Source: Phycisphaeraceae bacterium (GTDB taxonomy: Bacteria > Planctomycetota > Phycisphaerae > Phycisphaerales > UBA1924). Taken from it: a stretch of 64,000 bases of DNA. The DNA is taken from assembly GCA_019636655.1 (NCBI GenBank), contig JAHBXB010000002.1:942537-1006536 (forward strand), read 5' to 3'. Shown in pieces: positions 40,257-48,124 of the stretch; within the stretch, counting starts at the first letter, position 1; every line of letters starts with the position of its first letter. A program made the translations under genes and the position numbers. The notes below the pieces were generated by a model. It did not search any database and was not told where the DNA came from. It saw nothing but the letters and a program-made list of their open reading frames with translations.

Positions 40257-40937
40257 ATGGAACACAACAGCAGCACTTTTGCGCAGATTGCGGCGCTAAT
40301 CGGCCTCATTGGAGGCGTCATCGGGATAATCGGAGGTATCGCTGGGCCGTGGCTAGCCAATAGTGCCAATGCGCAAGCAAAGCGATCGGCCGATGCTGCA
40401 GAGCAAGCGAACAAAGACACCCAAAAAGGCCTCGCCGCGGCCGAAGTCGCAAACCGCCTCTTGCGGGAGCAGTTGCGGCTATCAATATCGGTGGACAATC
40501 CAAGCATCAGAATCACGGCAGAGGGAGGCTATGCAGATAGGCAAACAGCACTTCTCCACATCAACATCGTGAATACATGCGAGAAGTGCCTATACGTCGA
40601 TAGAGTTGAGATTGTCAATAAAGACAGGACGGTGGCGTATGCTGCGCGGCCAGTGGGACCCGATGACTACCGATATCTTCCGACGCACGAGGACGTGCCA
40701 GTATCGACTCCGGTATATCCGGACCCCGACAAGCCTGTGCGGTACCTTGTGCGAGTCGACAAGAACAAGCTCCCGCAGGATGCCCCTGGGAGTCTCATAG
40801 CCTGCAACAGGATACGAGTGCAGCTGCTATCGGGAGAGGTGTTCTATGAGCCGCTCTTGGCCAACAGTTGGTTTAGGGACGTGTACTTCATGTACTTCCT
40901 AGACGAAGCAGGCAATCCGACCAATCGGGCTCCGTGA
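40257..40937 (+). CDS. Low-GC membrane-anchored orphan protein
   Basis: 226 residues: one or two N-terminal membrane helices near 8-33 (AQIAALIGLIGGVIGIIGGI), a helical, probably coiled-coil stretch near 36-75 (ANSANAQAKRSADAAEQANK), and a beta-rich C-terminal domain (LHINIVNTCEKCLYVDRVEI near 99-118) with Cys108 and Cys111. The gene is visibly poorer in GC than all its neighbours and uses AT-ending codons, so it may have been acquired recently. It contains no motif known to me. It stands alone on the plus strand between argB and the terminator of a convergent gene. Confidence 0.72.
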   Translation: MEHNSSTFAQIAALIGLIGGVIGIIGGIAGPWLANSANAQAKRSADAAEQANKDTQKGLAAAEVANRLLREQLRLSISVDNPSIRITAEGGYADRQTALLHINIVNTCEKCLYVDRVEIVNKDRTVAYAARPVGPDDYRYLPTHEDVPVSTPVYPDPDKPVRYLVRVDKNKLPQDAPGSLIACNRIRVQLLSGEVFYEPLLANSWFRDVYFMYFLDEAGNPTNRAP

Positions 40938-40985
40938 CAAGCGGGGTGAATGGGTCGTCGTTGTTGGGGCAAGAGTTTGGGGCAG

Positions 40986-41024
40986 AAAAAAAGGTCGCGG
41001 CGGGATGGTGAATCCCGTCGGACC
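40986..41024 (-). terminator. Rho-independent terminator of the second SnoaL-like gene
   Basis: Read on the minus strand: GGTC-CGA-CGGGAT, loop TCACC, ATCCCG-CCGC-GACC, then seven T. It lies 65 bases behind the stop of the gene at 41090. Confidence 0.75.
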
Positions 41025-41089
41025 TCTTCCAGTGACTCATCGGGCGAGGGTGTCGACTTGCGTGGGGCAGCCAGTGAGGCGGGCCGGGG

Positions 41090-41524
41090 CTACTTCGCGT
41101 CGCAGCCGTAGAAGAAGCGAGCCTCGGAGATCTTGCCGTTCTTGACGCTGTAGAGGCACGTCTCGCTCATCGCCATGCGCTGCCCGGCCATGGGGCCGTC
41201 GCCGCAGGTGACGTCCATCTTCATCTCGACGGTGAACTGGTCGCCGTTGAAGAGGGGCTTGCCGCAGGAGGCGCTGTGGACGGTGTTGGTCTTGCCCCAG
41301 TGCTCGCTCATCTTGAGGAGCGCGGGCTTGCCCTCGGTGATGCGCTTGTAGGGGCTGCCGGGCATCTCCATCGCCTCGATGTGCTTCGCATCGTCGGCGT
41401 AGAGCTCCTGCATCGCCTCGTGGTACTTGCCGGAGTTGCAGAGTTCGTGGAGGCGATTCGCGACCTGCTGGGTGGCGGGGGAGGTGGGGAACGTTGGCGC
41501 GGATTGTGTGGATGTATTGCTCAT
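41090..41524 (-). CDS. SnoaL/NTF2-fold protein
   Basis: 144 residues covering one SnoaL-like domain: VANRLHELCNSGKYHEAMQELY near 22-43, FTVEMKMDVTCGDGPMAGQR and MSETCLYSVKNGKISEARFFYG near 118-139. It contains four or five Cys. It is a paralogue of the domain at the end of the Lys-tailed protein (6692-7192), but without that tail. The ATG is preceded by TACACT at 6 bases and a clean terminator follows, so it is a single-gene transcript. Such domains may bind small polar ligands or catalyse isomerisation or hydrolysis; nothing here identifies the ligand. Confidence 0.8.
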   Translation of the reverse strand: MSNTSTQSAPTFPTSPATQQVANRLHELCNSGKYHEAMQELYADDAKHIEAMEMPGSPYKRITEGKPALLKMSEHWGKTNTVHSASCGKPLFNGDQFTVEMKMDVTCGDGPMAGQRMAMSETCLYSVKNGKISEARFFYGCDAK

Positions 41525-41530
41525 GGCCCG

Positions 41531-41536
41531 AGTGTA
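41531..41536 (-). promoter_or_regulatory. -10-like TACACT in front of the SnoaL-like gene
   Basis: On the minus strand TACACT ends 6 bases before ATG 41524. Confidence 0.5.
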
Positions 41537-41667
41537 CGGGTCTGCTCCGAGGGGTCAACCATTAAGACTGGAGAAGAGAAAGAGCGGCAAAAACCGGCCC
41601 AAATGTGGGGAATTCCGGGGAGGCATGAAGATTGCTCTAATAAGCGAGGGGAGGACGGGCCACCGTG

Positions 41668-42732
41668 TCAGGGGGTCGGCGCATCGGCCCCTTTGAGCCC
41701 GGGCATCAGGCCGGCCTTCTTCATGGCCCGGAAGACGTCCGAGAGGCGGGTGAACGCCGCGAGGTTGCGCATCTGTTCGCCGTGGGGCCGGGCCGGGTAG
41801 CCGAACCAGGTTTCACCCGGGCCGATGTCGTTCATCACGCCGGAACCGGCGGCGACGGTGGCACGGGGTCCGATGGTGAGGTTGTCCGCGATGCCGACGC
41901 GTCCGGCGATGACGGCCCCGTCGCCGATAGTGACCGATCCGGCAATCCCCGAGTGGCCGCAGATGATGCAGGCCCGTCCGACGCGGCAGTTGTGGCCGAT
42001 CTGGACGAGGTTGTCGATCTTGGTGCCGTCGCCGATGAGGGTGCTGCCGAACTTGCCGCGGTCGATGCTCGTGTTGGCCCCGATCTCGACGCCGTTGCCG
42101 ACCTCGACCGAGCCGATGTGCGGGATCTTCACGAGGCCCTTGCCGTCGGGGGCGGGGAGGTAGCCGAAGCCGTCGGCTCCGATGGTCGTGCCCGGCCAGA
42201 GGATGCACATGGCTCCGACCGCGCAGCGGTCGAGCACGCGGACATGCGGGTGCAGGACGGTCCCGGGCCCGATCTTGACCGAAGCGCCGATGTAGACGCC
42301 GGCGTGGAGCACGGCGCCGTCGCCGATGACGCTCCCGGCGCCGATCACGCAGTTGGGCCCGATTGCGACGCCGGCGCCGAGTTTGGCCGTCGCGTCAACC
42401 AGGGCGGCCGGGTGCACCCCGGGCTCTGGGCGGGACTGGGGGGGCGCGAAGAGCTGCAGAACCCGGGTCATGGCCAGGTCGGCGTTGTCAACGACCAGCA
42501 GGGCGCGGGTGGAAGGATCGTGCTCGGGGACCTTGAGCGTGGAGGTGATCAACGCGGCGGCAGCCTTGGAGCCCCGCCAGCCCGCGGCGAAGGAGGCGCT
42601 GCGGATGAACGTCAGCGACTGCGGACCAGCACGGTCCATGGTCTCGAGGGAGGTAATTGGAAGATCATCGCGCCCGATCAATCGAGCGGAGAGCAAGGAA
42701 GCAATAGACCCGGTGGTGTTGGTCGGTGGCAT
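41668..42732 (-). CDS. lpxD: UDP-3-O-acyl-glucosamine N-acyltransferase LpxD
   Basis: Adds the second acyl chain in lipid A synthesis. The 354-residue protein has an N-terminal uridine-binding domain (SLETMDRAGPQSLTFIRS near 28-45) and a left-handed beta helix built of hexapeptide repeats (for example VAIGPNCVIGAGSVIGDGAV), with the catalytic His in NLVQIGHNCRVG near 238-249. The C-terminal helices (NLAAFTRLSDVFRAMKKAG) are usual. It is the last gene of a minus-strand block with ompH and bamA, the same order as in proteobacteria. ATG 42732 is the start that fits the domain. Confidence 0.92.
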   Translation of the reverse strand: MPPTNTTGSIASLLSARLIGRDDLPITSLETMDRAGPQSLTFIRSASFAAGWRGSKAAAALITSTLKVPEHDPSTRALLVVDNADLAMTRVLQLFAPPQSRPEPGVHPAALVDATAKLGAGVAIGPNCVIGAGSVIGDGAVLHAGVYIGASVKIGPGTVLHPHVRVLDRCAVGAMCILWPGTTIGADGFGYLPAPDGKGLVKIPHIGSVEVGNGVEIGANTSIDRGKFGSTLIGDGTKIDNLVQIGHNCRVGRACIICGHSGIAGSVTIGDGAVIAGRVGIADNLTIGPRATVAAGSGVMNDIGPGETWFGYPARPHGEQMRNLAAFTRLSDVFRAMKKAGLMPGLKGADAPTP

Positions 42733-42757
42733 GGAGGACGGGGAGAGGGCCTGGCGT

Positions 42758-43399
42758 TCAGGGCTTGGGCGCGGCGTTCGCACCGGCCTTACCGCCGGCG
42801 GCCTTCGCAGCAGCGTACTGGTTGTTCATCAGGACGAGCAGTTCGTCGGTGATGTCGTGGGCTGGGTCGATGTAGAGCATGCGCTTGAGCGAGATGATCC
42901 GGTTGATGTCGTCCGGCGGGATGTTCTCGGGGATGGTGACCTGCTCGTCGGAGGCCAGGACGATGGAGTAGCCGTTTTTCTTGGCGAGATCTTCGGCGCC
43001 TTTGTCGATGGAGGCGTACACCCCGCGGAGCATCTCGCCGGCCATCCGGGCGAGGTCGGTCCTCTGGTATTCCGTCTCGAACTTGAGCTCGACGCCCAGG
43101 CGGAGCATGCGCTCAAGGGCTGCGTAATACTGCGGTCCTCGCGGGAGTAGCCGTACGGCTTCTTCCTCGGCCTTGAGCTTCTTCTGGAGTTCGGTGACCT
43201 TCTTGCTCGCCGCGTCGCCCTTGGCCTGGATGTCGGCCTTGAGATCCTTCCACTCATCGAGAGAAACGAGGATCTTCTGAAGGTCGACGATGGCGATGAC
43301 GGCTTGGGGGGGCGACAGGCGACCGGCGGTGAAGGCGAGTGATCCAGCCACGAGAACGACGGCGGCGAGGATCATGTGCATCGGTCGTGGGCTCTTCAT
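42758..43399 (-). CDS. OmpH/Skp-family periplasmic chaperone
   Basis: 213 residues with a signal or anchor segment (MHMILAAVVLVAGSLAFTAG near 7-26), then IAIVDLQKILVSLDEWKDL near 35-53 and a long helical arm (ADIQAKGDAASKKVTELQ, KLKAEEEAVRLL), which is the jellyfish-like Skp architecture. Skp holds outer-membrane proteins on their way to BamA. The C-terminus is Ala/Lys-rich. It is longer than Skp (about 160), as in many non-proteobacteria. It lies between bamA and lpxD on the same strand, which supports the assignment. AAGGAA precedes the ATG. Confidence 0.85.
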   Translation of the reverse strand: MKSPRPMHMILAAVVLVAGSLAFTAGRLSPPQAVIAIVDLQKILVSLDEWKDLKADIQAKGDAASKKVTELQKKLKAEEEAVRLLPRGPQYYAALERMLRLGVELKFETEYQRTDLARMAGEMLRGVYASIDKGAEDLAKKNGYSIVLASDEQVTIPENIPPDDINRIISLKRMLYIDPAHDITDELLVLMNNQYAAAKAAGGKAGANAAPKP

Positions 43400-43479
43400 C
43401 GTGATTCCTTTTTGATGACGGCTTCGGGGCAGAATAGTAGGGCCGCTGCGGAGGCTCCTGGCAGCCTTCGGGGGCGATG

Positions 43480-46032
43480 CTACCAGGGGATATCCATGGA
43501 GAACTGGAAGATCTGCTCCTGGTCACCCGGACCTGTGAGGATGGGGAAACCGAAGTCGAAGGCGAGGGGCGTGGGGCCGAGTTGGGCGACGGCGATACGG
43601 AGGCCAAAGCCGACGCTGACGCGGTAATCGTCAAAGCCCGGGGAATCGGTCACGGTGCCGGTATCGATGAAGACAACACCGGAGAGGAGGTCCTCGTACA
43701 GCGGCTGCTCGATCTCGGCGTTGAAGAAGAAGGACCAGGTGCCGCCGACCGGGTCGGTCGTCGGCTCTCCGGTGATGTTGCCGATGCCCTTTGGGGAGAT
43801 CGTCCGGTACTGGAAGCCGCGGAACTGCTGGCCACCCATGTAGTACCGCTCGTAGACGGGCGAATCTTCGACGTTCTGCGGGATGTACCCGATGGCGCTG
43901 TGGAAGCTGAGCACGGTGGTGCGGCCAAGAAAGTTCTCGTAGATGGGCAGGTAGAGCGTGTAGTCGGCGGCGAGTTTGGTGAAGTTGAAGTCGCCGCCCA
44001 GGGCCCCGATCTGCTCGACGCTGAAGTTCATCTTGGTGCCGCGGGTGGTGCGGACGGCGCGGTCGTAGGTGGAGCGCGAGATGCGGAACCCAAGGCCCGT
44101 TACGACGTGGTCGTCGGCGACGGCGTAGACGTCGGTCGGGGCGTTGGGTTCGATGTCGACCAGGTGGGCGTCGTACCCGCGGGCGATGATCGAGGCAACC
44201 CACCGGTCGCCGAATCGCTGGCCAAGGCTGGCGGCGCCGCCGAATCGAAGTTCGGTGTAGTCGGTGTAGTTGCGGGTCCGGTAGTAGGCCTCGACCGAGC
44301 CGGTGTAGTCCGAGCCGAAGAGGGCGGGGTCAGCGATCGATGCCGAGTAGTTCTGGGTCTCGGTGCCGGGTGCGATGGTGAGGTTGAAAACCTGCCCGCC
44401 GCCGCGGAACGCTCGACCGAGGATGAGCTCCTCGAAGGACTCGGGCGTGTCCGTGATATCGAAGTTGCGCTGGGTGATGGAGATCGAGCCGATCAGCCCG
44501 GCGTCGGAGGTGATGCCGACTCCGAAGTTGATGTTGCCGGTGTTGGTCTCCTTGACCTCGACGAGCACGTCGCGGTGGAAGTCGTCGGGCGCGCCCGGAG
44601 GCTGCACGGTGGTCTTGACCGACGTCGGCTGCCCCGGGCCCGGGGCGCCCTCGAAGAGGCGGGAGGCGTCCAGTTTCTGTTTCGCTTCGCGGAGAGCGAC
44701 CGTATCGAGCGGACGCTCGGGACGCAGCGGGTCGATGTACCGGCGGGGCACTTTCTGCTGGGTGATCTCGTTGCCCGCGATGGTGATCAGGCCGGTGATG
44801 TAGCGATTCCCCTCGGTAATGATGATGAGCAGGTCGACTTCAGGCTTGGTGGGGTCGCGCAGTTCGGCGCGGTTGATCCTGGCGTCGTAGTAGCCCATTT
44901 TGCCGTAGGCGTCGCTGATGATCTTCATCGACTTGTTGAGGTCGGTTACGGAGTAGGCGTCGCCGGTCTTGATGAGCATCAGCCCGGCGATCTGTTCGAC
45001 GCTCAGGACTGTCGGCGGGCTGCCGGACCCGGCGCCCGTGCCGCGAGCGTCGCTGAGTTCGGCCTTGACGGATCGGAGCGTGAACTGGGGCCCCTCATCG
45101 ATGACGAAGGTCACGATGGCTTCTTTGCCATCGGGCGAGGGCTGCACCTCTCGGTCGGCACGGACGTCGAGGTAGCCGCGGTCCTTGTAGAAGTTGACAA
45201 GCGAGGCGACGTCCTGGTCGAGGACATCGTCGTCGAGCGGACCGGTTTCGAACAGGCCGGCGACCTTCGTGTGGATCACCGGGCGGAGTTGGTCGGCTTC
45301 GAAGTGCTCGTTGCCGCGGAACCGGATGTCCGTGACCTTGATGCGGTCGCGCTCCCGGATCTGGAAGATCACGTTGCCGGTCTGCTCCAGTTCGCTCTGG
45401 TCCACAGTGACCTCGGCGAGGTAGTACCCCTTCTTGCGGTACAGGTCCTTGATGCGGTTGGCGGCGCGGGAGAGCTCGAACTCATCGACCGGGGTGCCGG
45501 CGAGCGGAGGGAGGACCGCGGCGATCTCCTGGTCGGAGATCTGGCGGTTGCCGACGGACAGGACGTCGGTGATGACCGGGGCTTCCTTGAACGAATAGAT
45601 GAGGGCGACCGACTGGTCGTCAAAGGCCTGGACCCTTGCGTTGATCTCCTTGAAGCGGCCAAGGCGGTTGAGTCGCTTGATGTCCTCGCGGACGACGTCC
45701 GCGGAAAATGGCTGGCCGGACTTGGCCCGGATCTGGTTCTCAACGAGGCGCGGCTGGACCTTCTCAAGGCCGATAATCTGGACATCCCGGATGAGGCGGC
45801 CGTCATAGTCCGCAAGGGTCTCGATGGCGGGGACCAGCGGTGGCGGCGGCAGGTTCGCGGGCTGTGTGGGTGGAGGGGCGGGGGGGCGAGTGGGTTGCGC
45901 GTCGGAGGGCGGGCACAGCGCAAGCAGAACCACCGCGCAGAGGATGGCGCGGAGCGGCAACAGCCGGACGGCGTGCTGTCCGGAGCAGGGGCTCACAACG
46001 GGGAGACGATACTTTGGCGAGGGCTCGATCAC
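43480..46032 (-). CDS. bamA: Outer-membrane assembly factor BamA
   Basis: Inserts beta-barrel proteins into the outer membrane. The protein of up to 850 residues has a signal segment (LLPLRAILCAVVLLALCPPSDA), a Pro-rich linker, POTRA domains in series (IRDVQIIGLEKVQPRLVENQ near 80, APVITDVLSVGNRQIS near 150, IKVTDIRFRGNEHF near 230 and others), and a barrel ending in FQFSMDIPW, a C-terminal aromatic as in other barrels. YYMGGQQFRGFQYR near 726 is the loop 6 VRGF-like motif. The start is uncertain: GTG 46032 or GTG 45996; TATCGT about 9 bases before the latter favours it. ompH and lpxD follow. Confidence 0.92.
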   Translation of the reverse strand: MIEPSPKYRLPVVSPCSGQHAVRLLPLRAILCAVVLLALCPPSDAQPTRPPAPPPTQPANLPPPPLVPAIETLADYDGRLIRDVQIIGLEKVQPRLVENQIRAKSGQPFSADVVREDIKRLNRLGRFKEINARVQAFDDQSVALIYSFKEAPVITDVLSVGNRQISDQEIAAVLPPLAGTPVDEFELSRAANRIKDLYRKKGYYLAEVTVDQSELEQTGNVIFQIRERDRIKVTDIRFRGNEHFEADQLRPVIHTKVAGLFETGPLDDDVLDQDVASLVNFYKDRGYLDVRADREVQPSPDGKEAIVTFVIDEGPQFTLRSVKAELSDARGTGAGSGSPPTVLSVEQIAGLMLIKTGDAYSVTDLNKSMKIISDAYGKMGYYDARINRAELRDPTKPEVDLLIIITEGNRYITGLITIAGNEITQQKVPRRYIDPLRPERPLDTVALREAKQKLDASRLFEGAPGPGQPTSVKTTVQPPGAPDDFHRDVLVEVKETNTGNINFGVGITSDAGLIGSISITQRNFDITDTPESFEELILGRAFRGGGQVFNLTIAPGTETQNYSASIADPALFGSDYTGSVEAYYRTRNYTDYTELRFGGAASLGQRFGDRWVASIIARGYDAHLVDIEPNAPTDVYAVADDHVVTGLGFRISRSTYDRAVRTTRGTKMNFSVEQIGALGGDFNFTKLAADYTLYLPIYENFLGRTTVLSFHSAIGYIPQNVEDSPVYERYYMGGQQFRGFQYRTISPKGIGNITGEPTTDPVGGTWSFFFNAEIEQPLYEDLLSGVVFIDTGTVTDSPGFDDYRVSVGFGLRIAVAQLGPTPLAFDFGFPILTGPGDQEQIFQFSMDIPW

Positions 46033-46258
46033 AAACGGCTTGGTGTTCCCTGTGCGAGGGCATCGGGCCGACGCAGGTTCAGGTTATCCGGGATCGGCCC
46101 GGGGGGCTTGCGGCGGGGGCTTGAGGTCCGTAGGGTTGTCGCTTCACCCCGAGCCGCGGGTGGTCACGATGACCGTACCGGGGCCGGGCACATGGAAGGC
46201 CGAGTTGTTCGAGCGTCCGCGTGATTGAGCACGTGGGGCGCCGCGGGGTCCTGTCGTC

Positions 46259-46639
46259 ATGCGTGACCTGGGGAGAAGACTGAGGCGGACGGGGATTGTG
46301 CTCGCCACGGCGGCGTCCGTGGCCCTGGGGCTGGCGCTGGTGTGGTGGTTCGTCACGCCCCAGAGTCTCTCGCGGATGGCTACAGGGGAGCTGGTCGCGG
46401 TGCTGGGGCTGTTTGTGCTGCCGGTGATCACGGTGGTGACATGGCTGCTGGAGCGGAGGGTGCCGAGGCGGAACGAGGTGGCCGAAGTGCCTCCACTGGC
46501 GCTCCCCAACGCGGTCATTACCGAGCGGGAGCAGACGCTGGCCGCGGGGCGCGAGGCAGGCGAGGCAGCGCGACGCGGGCGCGACGATGCCGATGTCCGG
46601 CCGAAGGCCGCGCCCACGCGGGTCGCCGGACGGGCGTAG
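46259..46639 (+). CDS. Small membrane protein of unknown function
   Basis: 126 residues with two membrane helices, near 11-30 (TGIVLATAASVALGLALVWW) and 44-64 (ELVAVLGLFVLPVITVVTWLL), and a charged C-terminal tail of about 60 residues rich in Arg, Glu and Ala. No recognised family. It stands on the plus strand between bamA (divergent) and dnaN (convergent; the stops are 10 bases apart). No clear ribosome site or -10 element precedes the ATG, so the start is provisional. Confidence 0.55.
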   Translation: MRDLGRRLRRTGIVLATAASVALGLALVWWFVTPQSLSRMATGELVAVLGLFVLPVITVVTWLLERRVPRRNEVAEVPPLALPNAVITEREQTLAAGREAGEAARRGRDDADVRPKAAPTRVAGRA

Positions 46640-46648
46640 GGCCGCGGC

Positions 46649-47863
46649 TTACTGCGGCAGGTTCACGGGCATCACGACATACTTGAAGGTCTCGTCCGCC
46701 GAGCGGATGAGCCCGGGCTTGTTGGAAGCCTTCAGTTCAACAATCACCTCTGCATCGGTGACAACACGGAGGGCGTCGGTGATGAACTGCGGGTTGAACG
46801 AGATATCGATGTCGTCGCCGTCGAAGGAGTTGAGGTCGACGCCGATCTCCGCTTCGCCCATCTCCGGGGCGCGGCTGGAAAGCGTGAGTTTCCTGCCGGA
46901 CTTGGAGAACGACATCCGTACGCCGCGGGACTCCTCGTTGGTGAGCACGGCGGCCTTGCGCACGGCAAGGGAGAGATGCTCGCGATCGGCGGTGATCTTG
47001 CGGTCCTGGTCCTTGGGGATGACATCCTCGTAGGGGGGAAAGGTGCCCTCGACCAGGGTGGAGGAGAGGACGGCCCGCGGCGCGGTGGGCGCGGCGCCCT
47101 TCTTGCCCTCGCCCGCGCCCGCGTGCTCGAAGGCAAAGAAGATGCGGGAGTCGGTGATCGCGACGCGGACGATGTCCTCGTCGTTGTGCACGAGCTTGGG
47201 GACCATGGCCAGCGCCTTGGTGGGGATGATGCACGAGACCGGGGCGGCCTCCTTCCCCGCGCCGGAGCCGGAAACCACGGTGCGGCTGAGCGCCAGCCTG
47301 CGACCGTCGGTCGCGACCATCTCGAGCTTCTTCCCTTCGCGCCGGAGCAGGACGCCGTTGATGGCGTACCGGGAGGTCTCGCGGGCGGTCGCGAAGACGG
47401 AGCGCTGCACCAGCTGCATGAGTTGGCCAGCCGGGCAGGCGAAGACCGTCTTGGGTGCTTCCGCGCCGGTCGCGGCGACAACCGAAGCAAAGTCGGGGAT
47501 CGGTGGGTACTCGCCCGCGGGGCCGAAGACCCTGAAGTGGGCGTTGGCGCCGCGGATGTCGCAGCGGTCGCCCTGGGACTCAAGGGTGAGTGTGGGCTCC
47601 CCCTCTTCCGCGGAGACAATCTGGCGGAGCTTGTCCGCGGGGACGAGGGCGGTGCCGGGCTCGGCGATGTCGACCTGCGAGAGCGACAGGATCAGCGACG
47701 ATTCCGCATCGGAGCCGGCGATGGTCAGTTCGCTCCCGCCGGGACCCTTGGTCGCCACAAGGCGGATGGACGAGAGTTGGGGGGTTGGGGTGCGGGTCGG
47801 GACGACGCCGGCAACGAGGTTGACCGCCTCGAGCAGGGCGCCGCGATCACAGATGACCTTCAT
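46649..47863 (-). CDS. dnaN: DNA polymerase III beta subunit (sliding clamp)
   Basis: The ring-shaped clamp that tethers DNA polymerase to DNA. The 404-residue protein begins MKVICDRGALLEAVNLVAGVVP and holds the three clamp domains in order, for example FACPAGQLMQLVQRSVFATA at the start of domain 2 and GTFPPYEDVIPKDQ between domains 2 and 3. The C-terminus YVVMPVNLPQ matches the usual Y-x-x-M-P ending. It is a little longer than the E. coli clamp (366), owing to small insertions (GAGEGKKGAAPTAP near 273-286). CTGGAG precedes the ATG. In most bacteria dnaN follows dnaA; here it is 32 kb away and in opposite orientation. Confidence 0.94.
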   Translation of the reverse strand: MKVICDRGALLEAVNLVAGVVPTRTPTPQLSSIRLVATKGPGGSELTIAGSDAESSLILSLSQVDIAEPGTALVPADKLRQIVSAEEGEPTLTLESQGDRCDIRGANAHFRVFGPAGEYPPIPDFASVVAATGAEAPKTVFACPAGQLMQLVQRSVFATARETSRYAINGVLLRREGKKLEMVATDGRRLALSRTVVSGSGAGKEAAPVSCIIPTKALAMVPKLVHNDEDIVRVAITDSRIFFAFEHAGAGEGKKGAAPTAPRAVLSSTLVEGTFPPYEDVIPKDQDRKITADREHLSLAVRKAAVLTNEESRGVRMSFSKSGRKLTLSSRAPEMGEAEIGVDLNSFDGDDIDISFNPQFITDALRVVTDAEVIVELKASNKPGLIRSADETFKYVVMPVNLPQ

Positions 47864-48124
47864 GCAGGGGCTCCAGGGCAGAATCGGATAGTGGCGGGGG
47901 CAGTGTACCCGGTCGCGCGGCCGCGGAGAGGGCGTATCGGGGCCCGTCGAAGTTGCGGGCGGCGCCGGGATTGGGGATATTCCCCGCACAGTACGGTGAA
48001 GCACAACCCCCTTCCCGCCTATGGTCTATCTCGGCAGGGGGGCGGTGTTGTGTTTGGTTTGTGTTTGAACCTACAAAGTACCACGCGCCGGCCTTGTGGT
48101 CGCCGTGGAGAAAGGGATTCCGGC

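Noticed and set aside
43477-46224. A very long open frame on the plus strand opposite bamA
   Set aside because: It is a by-product of the high GC and codon bias on the opposite strand; its product is low-complexity (Gly/Asp/Val/Arg) and resembles no protein, while the bamA frame has POTRA motifs.
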